From positions 1 to 64,000 of the forward strand of contig JAPNUR010000017.1 in the NCBI GenBank assembly GCA_026627385.1: a DNA stretch of 64,000 nucleotides, given 5' to 3'. Shown piece after piece: positions 43,520 to 52,111 of this stretch. The stretch comes from Bacillota bacterium. GTDB lineage: Bacteria > Bacillota > Sulfobacillia > Sulfobacillales > Sulfobacillaceae. The position numbers and the translations under genes were made by a program. A model generated the notes under the pieces. That model did not search any database. It had not been told where the DNA came from and saw nothing but the letters and a program-made list of their open reading frames with translations. Each line of letters begins with the position of its first letter. Position 1 is the first letter of the stretch.

Positions 43520-44542
43520 GTGGGGGTCAGGCGTCGAGGTGCGGCAACGTATGCCATCAGTGGGGTGTACATTCAAAGCACAGCTGCGGTAGTGGGGCCC
43601 AAAGAGGGACAGGGACCTTTTGGCAACGCCTTCGACCGCGTGTGGGCCGACGAAGGGACCCGCTATCCAAGTTTTGAAAAGGCCGAACAGGGCTTGCTCC
43701 AAGAGGCCTACGAGATCGCGTTGAAAAAGCGGGGATACGAATGGCATGACATCCAACTGGTGATTGGCGGGGATTTGCTAGACCAGGTCATCAGCACCAA
43801 CTTTGTCGCCCGATCCCATCAGCGTCCTTTGGCTGGCATTTTTTCCGCCTGCGCCACGTTTGCCGAGGGGATGGGCCTAGGGGCGCTTTTGGTGGGCGCC
43901 GCAGATGTGGCGACGGTCATGGTGTCCAGCGTGAGCCATCATGCGACAGCCGAACGTCAATTCCGCTTTCCGCTGGAGCTCGGATATCAGAGGACCCCGA
44001 CGGCGGCGTGGACAGCAACCGCCGCGGGTGTGGCCATTTTGGGCCAAACACCAACGCCATTGGCGGTCGAGGCCGTGACTTTGGGCCGCGTCGTCGACTT
44101 TGGCGGAAAAGATCCCAACGACATGGGCAGTGCTATGGCGCCTGCAGCTTACGACACCATTATGCAACATCTTCAGGATATGGGCCAACGCCTGACTGAC
44201 TTTGATGCTATTTATACAGGCGACCTGGGGCACTTTGGATTACGAATGCTTCAGGCCTATGGCGAACAACTAGGGACGCCGTTTGGTTCCGAACTACACG
44301 ACTGCGGACGCGAGTTGTATGACCAAAAGAGCCAGGATACGCATAACGGGGGATCCGGTCCCGGGTGCTCAGCCAGTGTGTTTGCCGGGCCCCTGGTAGG
44401 GAAGTTGACCTCGGGTGAATGGACGCGCCTGATGTTGGTGGCCACGGGTGCCCTCTATTCACCGACCACTTACCAGCAAGGTGAAACGATTCCCTGCATC
44501 GCGCACGCTATCCAAATATCGCGGAGGGGGATTCACGCGTGA
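43520..44542 (+). CDS. spoVAD: Stage V sporulation protein AD
   Basis: 340 residues, thiolase-like fold without a full catalytic set. GIFSACATFAEGMGLGALLV and SHHATAERQFRFPLE are typical. SpoVAD binds dipicolinic acid. GTG at 43520 overlaps nothing and starts 1 base after spoVAC; a longer frame inside spoVAC is not supported. Coding ends overlapping spoVAE by 4 bases. Confidence 0.92.
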   Translation: MGVRRRGAATYAISGVYIQSTAAVVGPKEGQGPFGNAFDRVWADEGTRYPSFEKAEQGLLQEAYEIALKKRGYEWHDIQLVIGGDLLDQVISTNFVARSHQRPLAGIFSACATFAEGMGLGALLVGAADVATVMVSSVSHHATAERQFRFPLELGYQRTPTAAWTATAAGVAILGQTPTPLAVEAVTLGRVVDFGGKDPNDMGSAMAPAAYDTIMQHLQDMGQRLTDFDAIYTGDLGHFGLRMLQAYGEQLGTPFGSELHDCGRELYDQKSQDTHNGGSGPGCSASVFAGPLVGKLTSGEWTRLMLVATGALYSPTTYQQGETIPCIAHAIQISRRGIHA

Positions 44543-44889
44543 CGTTTTTATGGGCGTTTTTGGTCGGTGGACTCATGTGCGTGTTAGCTCAGCTGGTAAT
44601 GGATTTCAGTCAACTCACCCCGGGTCAAGTGCTGGTGCTGTTCGTCGTGTTAGGGGCACTCTTTGGCGGCGTGGGACTGTATGGCAAGTTAGTCCAGTTT
44701 GCAGGCGCCGGCGCATCGGTGCCACTGCCCGGCTTTGGCTACACCATGGTGGAAGGCATTGGCCAGGCAGTGCAGCAAAAAGGAGCCTTGGGACTGCTCA
44801 CGGGGGGGCTGACGGCGGCCAGCGGCGGCATTAAATCCGCTGTCTTGTTTGGACTCCTCGCTTCGGTCATCTTTAAGCCCAAGGCGTAA
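44539..44889 (+). CDS. spoVAE: Stage V sporulation protein AE (AEb)
   Basis: 116 residues with three to four membrane helices. FLWAFLVGGLMCVLAQL and ASVPLPGFGYTMVEGI show kinship with SpoVAC. It belongs to the dipicolinic acid channel. Starts on GTG overlapping the spoVAD stop (GTGA). Confidence 0.92.
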   Translation: MTFLWAFLVGGLMCVLAQLVMDFSQLTPGQVLVLFVVLGALFGGVGLYGKLVQFAGAGASVPLPGFGYTMVEGIGQAVQQKGALGLLTGGLTAASGGIKSAVLFGLLASVIFKPKA

Positions 44890-44912
44890 TTGCAGAGTAG
44901 GAGGCGATATGC

Positions 44913-45476
44913 ATGAGTCATGCGAAACCGCGTGTGATCGTGGTCACCGACGGCGACGACACCGCATTCGAAGCCATCAAAACCGCCTGCGAGGATTTGT
45001 CCTGCCACCCGCTGGCCGCATCACATGGGAATCCAACGCCCCTCTCCGGTTCTCAGTTAATTGATCGCATTCTTCACGCCCCTCGCGACCCCGTTGTGGT
45101 GATGGTGGATGACCGCGGCGAGCGGGGAGAGGGCGCTGGGGAAGCGGCGCTCAAAACGCTGCTCGCCTCGGATCAAATTGAGGTCATGGGAGTGGTGGCG
45201 GTGGCCGCCAATACCCGGCCGGTCTCCGGAGTATCGGTGCAGGAGTCGGTGGACCAACACGGGGAGTTGACGGCCCATGCGGTGGATAAAAAAGGACATC
45301 CGGTAGCCGGCCACACGCTGCGCGGCGACACGGTGGATGTCTTGGCAGACTTTCGCGGGCCCATCGTGGGCCTAGGGGATCCCGGAAAAATGGAAGGGTG
45401 GGACGCGCTCGATCGCGGGGTGCCCGCGACGCGGCGGGCGCTGGAAGAAATTTTAAAGCACGGGAGGGGAACTTAA
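44913..45476 (+). CDS. spoVAEA: Stage V sporulation protein AEa
   Basis: 187 residues, soluble. VIVVTDGDDTAFEAIKTA and VVMVDDRGERGEGAGEAAL are the conserved blocks of the SpoVAE-A family. Its biochemical role in dipicolinic acid movement is not established. GGAGG precedes the ATG. It is cotranscribed with spoVAF, 1 base downstream. Confidence 0.9.
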   Translation: MSHAKPRVIVVTDGDDTAFEAIKTACEDLSCHPLAASHGNPTPLSGSQLIDRILHAPRDPVVVMVDDRGERGEGAGEAALKTLLASDQIEVMGVVAVAANTRPVSGVSVQESVDQHGELTAHAVDKKGHPVAGHTLRGDTVDVLADFRGPIVGLGDPGKMEGWDALDRGVPATRRALEEILKHGRGT

Positions 45477-45477
45477 A

Positions 45478-47019
45478 ATGCCAGCCGTGAGATATCGCGT
45501 GCAAGGGAAGGGGCGCGTCGCCAAGCAATCGGTGTCGCCAAGTTTGGACGAAAATTTAAGCTGGCTAAAGCGCTACCTGGGGTATAAAGAGTCGTTCGAC
45601 ATCCTCGTCCGGGAGTTTGAAGTGGCCGGCCATCGGTGCGCTTTGGTCTGTGTTGACTCTTTTATTGATCAAACCGTCCTTACCCTTATTATGCAGCAAC
45701 TTCAGAAATTGCCCCAAGACGCGCTTGAACACCCGACGATGAAAGGCCTCCTCAATGTGACCGTACCGTTCATTGAGGTTACGCCCATGAGTGAGCTTGA
45801 CGAAGCGGGCGAGCAAATTCTCTCAGGTCCCGCGGCTTTTTTGGTTGACGGCGTTTCCCATGTGATTATTGTCGACGTGCGCAAATATCCGGATCGCAAT
45901 CCAAGCGAGCCGTCTATTGAGCGCGTGCTGCGGGGTCCCAAAGATGGTTTTGTGGAAACCTTAATCTTTAACACCATCTTAATTCGGCGGCGCCTTCGCG
46001 ATCCCAACTTGCGCATTGAAGCCATGCAGGTCGGTCGACGATCGAAAACCGACGTGGCGCTCGTGTACATTAAGGACATCGCCGATGACCGCGTGGTGCG
46101 CTTAATCCGGGATCGCTTGAAGGCGATTGATGGTGACGCCATGGCCATGTCTGAGAAGGCGCTTCAAGAGTGGATTGTCAAAAAGCCCTGGTGGAACCCG
46201 TTTCCCAATGGCAAATTCACCGAGCGGCCGGACGTGGCGGCGGAGCATCTGACTGAAGGTCACGTGGTGGTGCTCATCGATACCTCCCCTAACGCCTTAA
46301 TTTTGCCGGTTTCTGTGTTTTCGTTTTTGCAGTCGGTCGAAGAATATCACGAAGATGTCATGATTGGCAGCTATCTCAAGTGGGTGCGGTTTTTGGGGGT
46401 GCTGATTTCCTGGGTGCTTCCCCCGCTATGGTATGCGCTCTTAGTGACCCATACACACCTTCCAGGGAAACTTGACGTCTTGTTAAAACCCACGACGACA
46501 GCGATCCCCATATTTTGGCAATTGGTGGGGTTGGAAATCGGCGTCGACCTTTTACGATTGGCGTTAACCTTTAGTCCCGATCCCTTGACGCAATCCATGG
46601 GCTTTTTTGGCGCCATTCTGTTAGGCGACATCGCTATTAAGGCGGGCCTGATTGATGCCGAAGCCATGGTCTTTGTGGCGATGGCCGCGGTGGGCACCTA
46701 CACCGCCCCTGACATCGATTTTGGCAATGCCGTGCGCTTAATGCGCGTGTTTCTCTTGCTGATGACGGGTGCGTTCGCCCTGGTAGCGGTGCCCTGGCTT
46801 GGCTTTGCCCTTGGCATGCTCATCCCCATGGCGGTGCTGTTTACCAACGATTCCTTTGGCAGCTCGTATGCCTGGCCATTGCTGCCATTTAATGGCCCCG
46901 CCTTTGCGGCAGAGTTGTCTCGAAAGCCGCTCAATCGCAAAATCATGCGCCCGGCATTGACGCATCCGAAGGATCCCACCCACCGGCGTCCGCCCGTTAA
47001 GCGACGTCAGCGGATTTAA
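45478..47019 (+). CDS. spoVAF: Stage V sporulation protein AF (GerA-like)
   Basis: 513 residues. The first ~310 are a cytosolic GerAA-like domain (IEVTPMSELDEAGEQILSGPAAFLVDG, shortened motif ending in FLVDG). Four or five membrane helices lie between residues ~300 and 470. The tail is basic and proline-rich. It acts with the spore germination machinery in the inner spore membrane. It is the last gene of spoVA; lysA lies 326 bases downstream, as in Bacillus. Confidence 0.92.
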   Translation: MPAVRYRVQGKGRVAKQSVSPSLDENLSWLKRYLGYKESFDILVREFEVAGHRCALVCVDSFIDQTVLTLIMQQLQKLPQDALEHPTMKGLLNVTVPFIEVTPMSELDEAGEQILSGPAAFLVDGVSHVIIVDVRKYPDRNPSEPSIERVLRGPKDGFVETLIFNTILIRRRLRDPNLRIEAMQVGRRSKTDVALVYIKDIADDRVVRLIRDRLKAIDGDAMAMSEKALQEWIVKKPWWNPFPNGKFTERPDVAAEHLTEGHVVVLIDTSPNALILPVSVFSFLQSVEEYHEDVMIGSYLKWVRFLGVLISWVLPPLWYALLVTHTHLPGKLDVLLKPTTTAIPIFWQLVGLEIGVDLLRLALTFSPDPLTQSMGFFGAILLGDIAIKAGLIDAEAMVFVAMAAVGTYTAPDIDFGNAVRLMRVFLLLMTGAFALVAVPWLGFALGMLIPMAVLFTNDSFGSSYAWPLLPFNGPAFAAELSRKPLNRKIMRPALTHPKDPTHRRPPVKRRQRI

Positions 47020-47259
47020 TCAGTGTCTCTCCTCAATAAGGGGAGTGGAAGAGGGATAGGCGTAGGTCGTGCCCCGCCAGGACGTTTTTGCGAATGTTGA
47101 CATCAGCGCACCGCGCGGCGCTTCACCCGTTCGTAGGGATCGTTGTCGTAGGAGAAAAGATTTCCTTGTCGGTGAAGACTGTCGGCTTGGCCCCTTGGAA
47201 GCGATTGGTTGTAAGAAACTGGGGGAATGCGGTCCAGTTTTCGGAGTCACAGCGAAGAG

Positions 47260-47289
47260 TTGACCCATGGTTTTGGGACGTGCTAGGCT
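47260..47289 (+). promoter_or_regulatory. Candidate sigma-A promoter upstream of lysA
   Basis: TTGACC (47260-47265) is 18 bases from TAGGCT (47284-47289). If used, the transcript would start close to the hairpin that lies before lysA. No other gene is seen in 47020-47345. Confidence 0.4.
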
Positions 47290-47330
47290 TACGTTAGCAC
47301 GGGACGCTCACCGGGCGTCTCCATTTTTTT
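47280..47330 (+). promoter_or_regulatory. Tandem hairpins with T-run before lysA (attenuator-like)
   Basis: GTGCTA/TAGCAC form a perfect hairpin (47280-47300). A second stem follows, GGGACGC (47301-47307) with GCGTCTC (47315-47321, one GU pair), then ATTTTTTT to 47330. The T-run ends 15 bases before the lysA ATG, so any upstream-initiated transcript must pass this terminator. It may also end the spoVA operon. Confidence 0.55.
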
Positions 47331-47345
47331 GACGGGGGTCTCTAC

Positions 47346-48665
47346 ATGCGTCCGGATACCTACATGAAATCGTCGAATGGCCAAATTAGCATCGGAGGCG
47401 TCGACCTTCAAGACTTGGCAAAGACCTACGGTACGCCTTTATACGTCCTGGATTATCACACCCTGCATCAGCGAATGTGTCGGTTTCAGGAGGCGATGGC
47501 GTCACTCCATGTGCCAGGACAGGTGATGTATGCGGGCAAGGCGTTTTTATGCCGGGCCATGGCGGAGCTCGTAGCGCGCGAAGGTTTGGGGCTGGATGTC
47601 GTATCCGGTGGCGAACTGGTGACTGCGCTGACAGCGGGGATGGATCCCCAGCGGATTGTCTTTCATGGCAATGTCAAAACGCGCGAGGAAATTCGCCTAG
47701 CGTTAACCCACCATGTAGGAGAAATTGTGGTAGATTCGCTCGACGAATTACGGCGCATCGATCAAATGGCGCGAGAGCTCGGCATGGTGGCCTCGATCCT
47801 ATTGCGCTTGACACCGGGCATCGAGGCGCATACGCACGAATTTATCCGCACTGGGCAGTTTGATTCCAAATTTGGCTTTGCCCTCAAAGAGGGAATTGCT
47901 GACGAGGCGGTCAGTGTGGCGTTAGACATGTCCCATGTGCGCCTTGACGGCTTTCACGCGCACATCGGGTCACAAATTCTCGAAGGCGAACCCTTTGTGG
48001 CCAATGCCCAAGCGCTGCTGGCGTACAGCCGCAGTTGGTGGGAACGCGCCCGCTTCTGGCCACGGTATCTCGATCTCGGCGGCGGCTTTGGCGTTCGTTA
48101 TCAGCCCGAAGATCGCCCGCCGGAGCTGGAATCGCTATTGGCACGCGTCAAAGACACCCTGATGGAGTACACTCCGGAAGGCGCCACCCCCCCGGAACTC
48201 TGGTTGGAACCCGGGCGCTCCATCGTGTCAGAGGCAGGCTGTACGCTCTACACCATCGAGGCCGTTAAGCACGTGGTTGATGAAAAGGTGTACGTTGCCG
48301 TGGACGGCGGGATGGGCGATAACATCCGGCCAGCGTTGTACCAGGCGAAATATGCGGCAGAAGTTGCTGGCAAGCCGGAAAATCGCCCGGAGCAGGTGGT
48401 GACCGTGGCAGGTCGTTACTGCGAAAGCGGCGACATTTTAATCAAGGATGCGCTGCTTCGCGATCCGCAGGTGGGTGACCTCTTGGTGGTGTGGGGAACC
48501 GGTGCCTACAATTATTCGATGGCGTCTACGTATAATCGCGTGCCGCGGCCGGCCGTGGTCTTGGTCCACGATGGCGATGTGTCGTTATGGGTCGAGCGGG
48601 AAAGTTGGGAGGATCTCATGCGCCAGGACCGCCCGCTAGATTTGGTGACGTCATTAAAAGCTTGA
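47346..48665 (+). CDS. lysA: Diaminopimelate decarboxylase
   Basis: 439 residues, fold type III PLP enzyme. The Schiff-base lysine is in YAGKAF (near residue 63). HIGSQI, GGGFGV and WLEPGRSIV bind PLP phosphate, and CESGDIL holds the catalytic Cys at the dimer interface. It makes L-lysine from meso-diaminopimelate. The ATG has GGGGG upstream. It directly follows spoVA, as in Bacillus subtilis. Confidence 0.94.
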   Translation: MRPDTYMKSSNGQISIGGVDLQDLAKTYGTPLYVLDYHTLHQRMCRFQEAMASLHVPGQVMYAGKAFLCRAMAELVAREGLGLDVVSGGELVTALTAGMDPQRIVFHGNVKTREEIRLALTHHVGEIVVDSLDELRRIDQMARELGMVASILLRLTPGIEAHTHEFIRTGQFDSKFGFALKEGIADEAVSVALDMSHVRLDGFHAHIGSQILEGEPFVANAQALLAYSRSWWERARFWPRYLDLGGGFGVRYQPEDRPPELESLLARVKDTLMEYTPEGATPPELWLEPGRSIVSEAGCTLYTIEAVKHVVDEKVYVAVDGGMGDNIRPALYQAKYAAEVAGKPENRPEQVVTVAGRYCESGDILIKDALLRDPQVGDLLVVWGTGAYNYSMASTYNRVPRPAVVLVHDGDVSLWVERESWEDLMRQDRPLDLVTSLKA

Positions 48666-48666
48666 T

Positions 48667-49338
48667 ATGGGGGAAACACAAGAGGTACTGGACTTAATGG
48701 CGCTGGCGGAACGCGTACGTCGGCATCCGGAGCTTGCCTGTGAGATGGATGTCTCAGAATTAGCGCTATGGGTGCGTAGCCGCTGGCGCGAGTACAGTGA
48801 CTTGTTGCAGTCTAGTGAAGAGGTGCCCACGGCTGCCTGGATTGTGCGAAAAAAGGCGGAGGGGCTGGTGCGGCCGGAACCAGTCGCGGAGGAGGCGCCA
48901 AGTCGAGAGGTGCTGAATTCCAGACCCGCATGGCTATCCCAGGCGGTTGCGGAACTCCAGGGGATGGAGCACCAGGCCGCGCGGTACTGGGGGGGGCCCG
49001 TGCGCCTTGGATCACCCCCGCCGAGACCTGTGCGCGATGCCAGCCCCTGGACGCTTTGTTGGTCTTTCCCCACGCTGCCGCCAGAGCCACCCCAGCGTAC
49101 GCATGTGGTACGCCGTTCCTATGACTCGCTGGCGGACGAGATGTCTCAGGTGATGCATGCACTGGCCCGGCGTTCTCCGGCCTTGTTTGACGAGTTAGTG
49201 GCGGGCCAGCCGTGGGCGCGGCGCGTCAGTCAATTTTTAGCGATTGTCCATCTCTGGCATCAACGGCGCGTGAGCGTGGAACAACACGAGCCGTTTGGTC
49301 CTTTGCAAATCACCCTGCAGTGCGAGGACAGCTTGTGA
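48667..49338 (+). CDS. scpA: Divergent segregation/condensation protein ScpA
   Basis: 223 residues. The C-terminal winged helix (FLAIVHLWHQRRVSVEQ then EPFGPLQI) matches the ScpA kleisin end that binds the SMC head. The N-terminal half (LMALAERVRRHP) is weakly similar to ScpA, and the middle is Pro-rich. The gene overlaps scpB by 4 bases (GTGA), the canonical pair. It works with SMC and ScpB in chromosome compaction. The start has a weak ribosome site. Confidence 0.75.
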   Translation: MGETQEVLDLMALAERVRRHPELACEMDVSELALWVRSRWREYSDLLQSSEEVPTAAWIVRKKAEGLVRPEPVAEEAPSREVLNSRPAWLSQAVAELQGMEHQAARYWGGPVRLGSPPPRPVRDASPWTLCWSFPTLPPEPPQRTHVVRRSYDSLADEMSQVMHALARRSPALFDELVAGQPWARRVSQFLAIVHLWHQRRVSVEQHEPFGPLQITLQCEDSL

Positions 49339-49847
49339 ACCGCCAGCAGCAACTATTAGAGGCGCTTTTGTTTCTTCACGCCGACCCGGTGAGTCTGAAA
49401 GATATCGCGTCCTGGTTCAAGTTCAGCGAGCGCGAAGCAGCAACCTTGGTGGAGGCATTGGCTCTGCATTTAAGCGAACGGGCTGCGGGGTTGGCGATTC
49501 AATGGGTCGATGGCGGGGTGCGCCTGACCACGCATCCGGATTTGGCTGACGATCTTCAGGCATTGCTAGTCGATGAGAGGCCCGAGCCGTTGTCCCACGC
49601 GAGTTGGGAAGTGCTGGCTATTGTGGCCTACAAGCAGCCCATCACCCGACTGGAAATTGAAGCCATTCGGCAAACGAGTTCCGAACGGGCTATTGAAACG
49701 CTGGTCAATCGCCAATTAATTGAAGAGGTCGGGCGCAAGGAGGTGCCTGGCCGTCCGATCCTTTACGGCACCACCGGACGGTTTTTGCGTCAGTTTGGCC
49801 TAAGGTCGTTAGAGGATTTGCCTCCGCTATCAACATCTCCTTCCTGA
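49335..49847 (+). CDS. scpB: Segregation and condensation protein ScpB
   Basis: 170 residues, two winged-helix domains. LLEALLFLHADPVSLKDIA, then LAIVAYKQPITRLEIEAIR and RPILYGTTGRFLRQFGLRSLEDLPPL are the hallmark ScpB sequences. It dimerises on the ScpA linker and regulates the SMC complex. GTG start overlaps the scpA stop. Confidence 0.93.
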   Translation: MNRQQQLLEALLFLHADPVSLKDIASWFKFSEREAATLVEALALHLSERAAGLAIQWVDGGVRLTTHPDLADDLQALLVDERPEPLSHASWEVLAIVAYKQPITRLEIEAIRQTSSERAIETLVNRQLIEEVGRKEVPGRPILYGTTGRFLRQFGLRSLEDLPPLSTSPS

Positions 49848-50304
49848 TCGGTCGCCGCACTGAAAGTCCAGCGGCTTGTCGCCCGGGTTGTATACTCGCG
49901 TTGGTTTTACGGAGTGGCTCCAGGGGCTTGATCGCGTGAACATTTGGGGAAGCCACCGCCCTACAGGAGAGATGACGGGCCTCAGGCCAAAGACGTTGGC
50001 TCATCTCTTCGATGACGCGAACAACAGCGCCCGGTGACAGAGGGGCGCTGACGTCGAGACTTCGCGTTAGCAGGATCTGAATCCCATGACATACGCATGG
50101 TGTTGCGGAGACTTGGTCACGGTGACGTGCGGTGCATGGCCTGTCGGTAGCGCTAGCGGCACCAGTGACGACCTCTGATCCGGTGCGCGAGGTGACGCCT
50201 CTCGGGGACAGGCGTTCACGGTGGTGGCAGTTTACGGAGTGAGAGTGTCATTTATGGAAGAATTGGCGCGCAATCTCAGGGCATGCTAATTCAGGGGGAT
50301 TGCT
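49848..50304 (+). other. Intergenic region with a structured RNA-like hairpin
   Basis: About 460 bases without a credible gene. At 49968-50008 an 8-bp stem (AGAGATGA / TCATCTCT) encloses a second 5-bp stem (GCCAA / TTGGC, loop AGACG), with a 10-base bulge on one side. No T-run follows, so it is not a simple terminator. A candidate small RNA or regulatory leader; not recognised. Confidence 0.4.
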
Positions 50305-50874
50305 ATTACTCGCGCCATCATGGTCTTGGGTAGCATCGTGGTAGGGGGAGCGGCAGTGTGGTTGCTTTTACGCCAACCCCTCCGCCTTTATATTGCGCTT
50401 CAGGTCGGATCCTCGGCCCCCCTGGGGAATCTGGAGGTGCGCTATGGTCCATTTCGCCACCGGATCACTATGAATCCCGCCGAGATGCGATCGGTCCGGT
50501 TTCGCGATAACCGCCTGTGGAAAACCCTTGTCAGGCGGCGCTTTGTGACGGCTATAAGCGTCATTCGCCCGCTCCGTTACCTTGGCCGCCGGCTAGCCAT
50601 TGAAAAGTTCCAATTGACGATTGCTATAGGATGTGATGACGCGGCGCGGACCGCCATGTGGGTTGGCCGTCTTTCGGCACTCGTCGCCACAAGCGTAAAC
50701 GCATTAGTGGCGCCATTGGCTCTCTCCCCGCCGGGGCTCGCCATTCTCCCCCTCTGGCATGAATCGCGCCTCAGCGTCGAATTTACCAGTATAATTCGAC
50801 TGCGGCCGTCCGATATTATCCTGGCGATGGGAATGGCCCTTTGGGGACAGTTCAGAAGGAGGACGGATCCATGA
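50305..50874 (+). CDS. ytfI: DUF2953 membrane protein (YtfI-like)
   Basis: About 189 residues from ATT 50305, or 184 from ATG 50320. One N-terminal membrane helix (VVGGAAVWLLLR), then a soluble domain with IAIGCDDAARTAMWVGRL, typical of YtfI/DUF2953. YtfI and GerW (next gene) are paired in spore formers. AGGGGG lies 6 bases before ATT 50305 but 21 bases before the ATG, so a non-canonical AUU start is possible. It overlaps gerW by 4 bases. Confidence 0.75.
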   Translation: MTRAIMVLGSIVVGGAAVWLLLRQPLRLYIALQVGSSAPLGNLEVRYGPFRHRITMNPAEMRSVRFRDNRLWKTLVRRRFVTAISVIRPLRYLGRRLAIEKFQLTIAIGCDDAARTAMWVGRLSALVATSVNALVAPLALSPPGLAILPLWHESRLSVEFTSIIRLRPSDIILAMGMALWGQFRRRTDP

Positions 50875-51329
50875 TGGAAAACACAGCCAATCCCCAGCAT
50901 GCCGGCAGTGGGCACCCGATTGAAAATTTGATGAAGACCGCGATGGAGTCCATTAAGGGCATGATTGACGTCAATACGGTAGTCGGCTCTCCCGTGGAGA
51001 CCCGAGACGGCGGCACCATTATCCCCGTTTCGCGGGTCTCGTTTGGCTTTGCTGCGGGCGGCGGCGAGTATGTCAGCCGCGGCACGGATCACGGTAGTCT
51101 TCCCTTTGGCGGGGGCAGCGGGGCGGGGGTAACCGTGCACCCAGTGGGGTTTCTGGTGATGTACCAAGATAACGTGCGGCTGTTGTCGGTGGACCGCGGC
51201 GACGTGTGGGAGTCGTTAGCCAATAACATTCCCCAGCTCATTGACCAGGTGCAGGGGCTATGGAAGGAACGCGAAAACCCCGCGCATACGCGGCAAAAGA
51301 CCACGATCATCGATCCGACCGTGTCGTGA
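50871..51329 (+). CDS. gerW: Spore protein GerW (YtfJ)
   Basis: 152 residues. HPIENLMKTAMESIKGMIDV, then TVVGSPVETRDGGTIIPVS and VSFGFAAGGGEY are diagnostic of YtfJ/GerW, a forespore protein needed for normal germination. AAGGAGG lies 8 bases before the ATG. Its stop overlaps the ku start (TGATG), so the end-joining genes are translationally coupled to it. Confidence 0.92.
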   Translation: MMENTANPQHAGSGHPIENLMKTAMESIKGMIDVNTVVGSPVETRDGGTIIPVSRVSFGFAAGGGEYVSRGTDHGSLPFGGGSGAGVTVHPVGFLVMYQDNVRLLSVDRGDVWESLANNIPQLIDQVQGLWKERENPAHTRQKTTIIDPTVS

Positions 51330-52111
51330 TGCCGATGCGCTCGCTGTTTCGCGGCATTCTCGGGTTTGGGTTGGTGTCCATCCCGATTCAGCTGTTTAAG
51401 GCGATGGACCGCGACACGATCGAAAGCCATTGGGTTCATCGAGCGTGCCACAGTCGTATTGTTTATCAAAAGTATTGTCCCGTCTGCGAGCGTGCCATCG
51501 GTGCCGATGAGATCCAGAAGGCGACGTTAAGACCGGACGGCCGGTGGGTGGTCATTCCCCCCAAAATCCCGGAAGCCGCAGCGCATCATGTCATTACCAT
51601 TTTGAATTTTCCGCTGCTGGCCGAGATTGATCCCGTCTATTACGAGACGGCGTATTGGTTGAAGCCTGGCGAAGGCGGACAAAAAGCTTATGCCCTTCTG
51701 CTCCGCACCATGGAAGAGACGGGGCGCGTGGCCCTGGCGAAAATTCAACTGAAAGATCAGCCGCGCTTAGCCGTCGTTCGGCCCTACAATGATCGCACAC
51801 TCTTATTGCACCGCATGTACTACCCCGAGAGTCTCAGACACGAAGGCGCTGGCATAGGTCCGGTCGTGCACGATTTGACGGTGAAGGAGGTGGAGATGGC
51901 GAAAACGCTCATCTCCTACATGGCTGAGACCTTTCGTCCGGAGGACTATCCCAATGAATACCGGCTAGAGCGCCTGGCGGAGCTGGAGGCTCTGGAACCC
52001 GTTGAGGTGGGGGGGCGCCCCGGCGATCGTCCGCGAGAGGTCGTGGATTTGATGGAACGACTAAAAGCGTCTGTGCTTAAACACCAGCAGCATGGTACGG
52101 GAACAGCATGA
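51329..52111 (+). CDS. ku: Non-homologous end-joining protein Ku
   Basis: 260 residues, bacterial Ku core. GILGFGLVSIPIQLFKA near the start; a zinc-knuckle-like CHSRIVYQKYCPVC follows; then the bridge (YYPESLRH) that encircles DNA. It forms a homodimer around broken ends and recruits LigD. The ATG overlaps the gerW stop by 1 base. In Bacillus ku is expressed in the forespore; the coupling to gerW implies the same here. Confidence 0.92.
   Translation: MPMRSLFRGILGFGLVSIPIQLFKAMDRDTIESHWVHRACHSRIVYQKYCPVCERAIGADEIQKATLRPDGRWVVIPPKIPEAAAHHVITILNFPLLAEIDPVYYETAYWLKPGEGGQKAYALLLRTMEETGRVALAKIQLKDQPRLAVVRPYNDRTLLLHRMYYPESLRHEGAGIGPVVHDLTVKEVEMAKTLISYMAETFRPEDYPNEYRLERLAELEALEPVEVGGRPGDRPREVVDLMERLKASVLKHQQHGTGTA

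Noticed and set aside
47020-47345. Lysine riboswitch or T-box before lysA
   Set aside because: Neither the lysine riboswitch core nor the T-box sequence AGGGTGGnACCGCG is visible; only an attenuator-like hairpin is supported.
50283-50289. CATGCTA as a sigma-G -10 box for ytfI
   Set aside because: No -35 match, and the start point would fall on the ribosome site.
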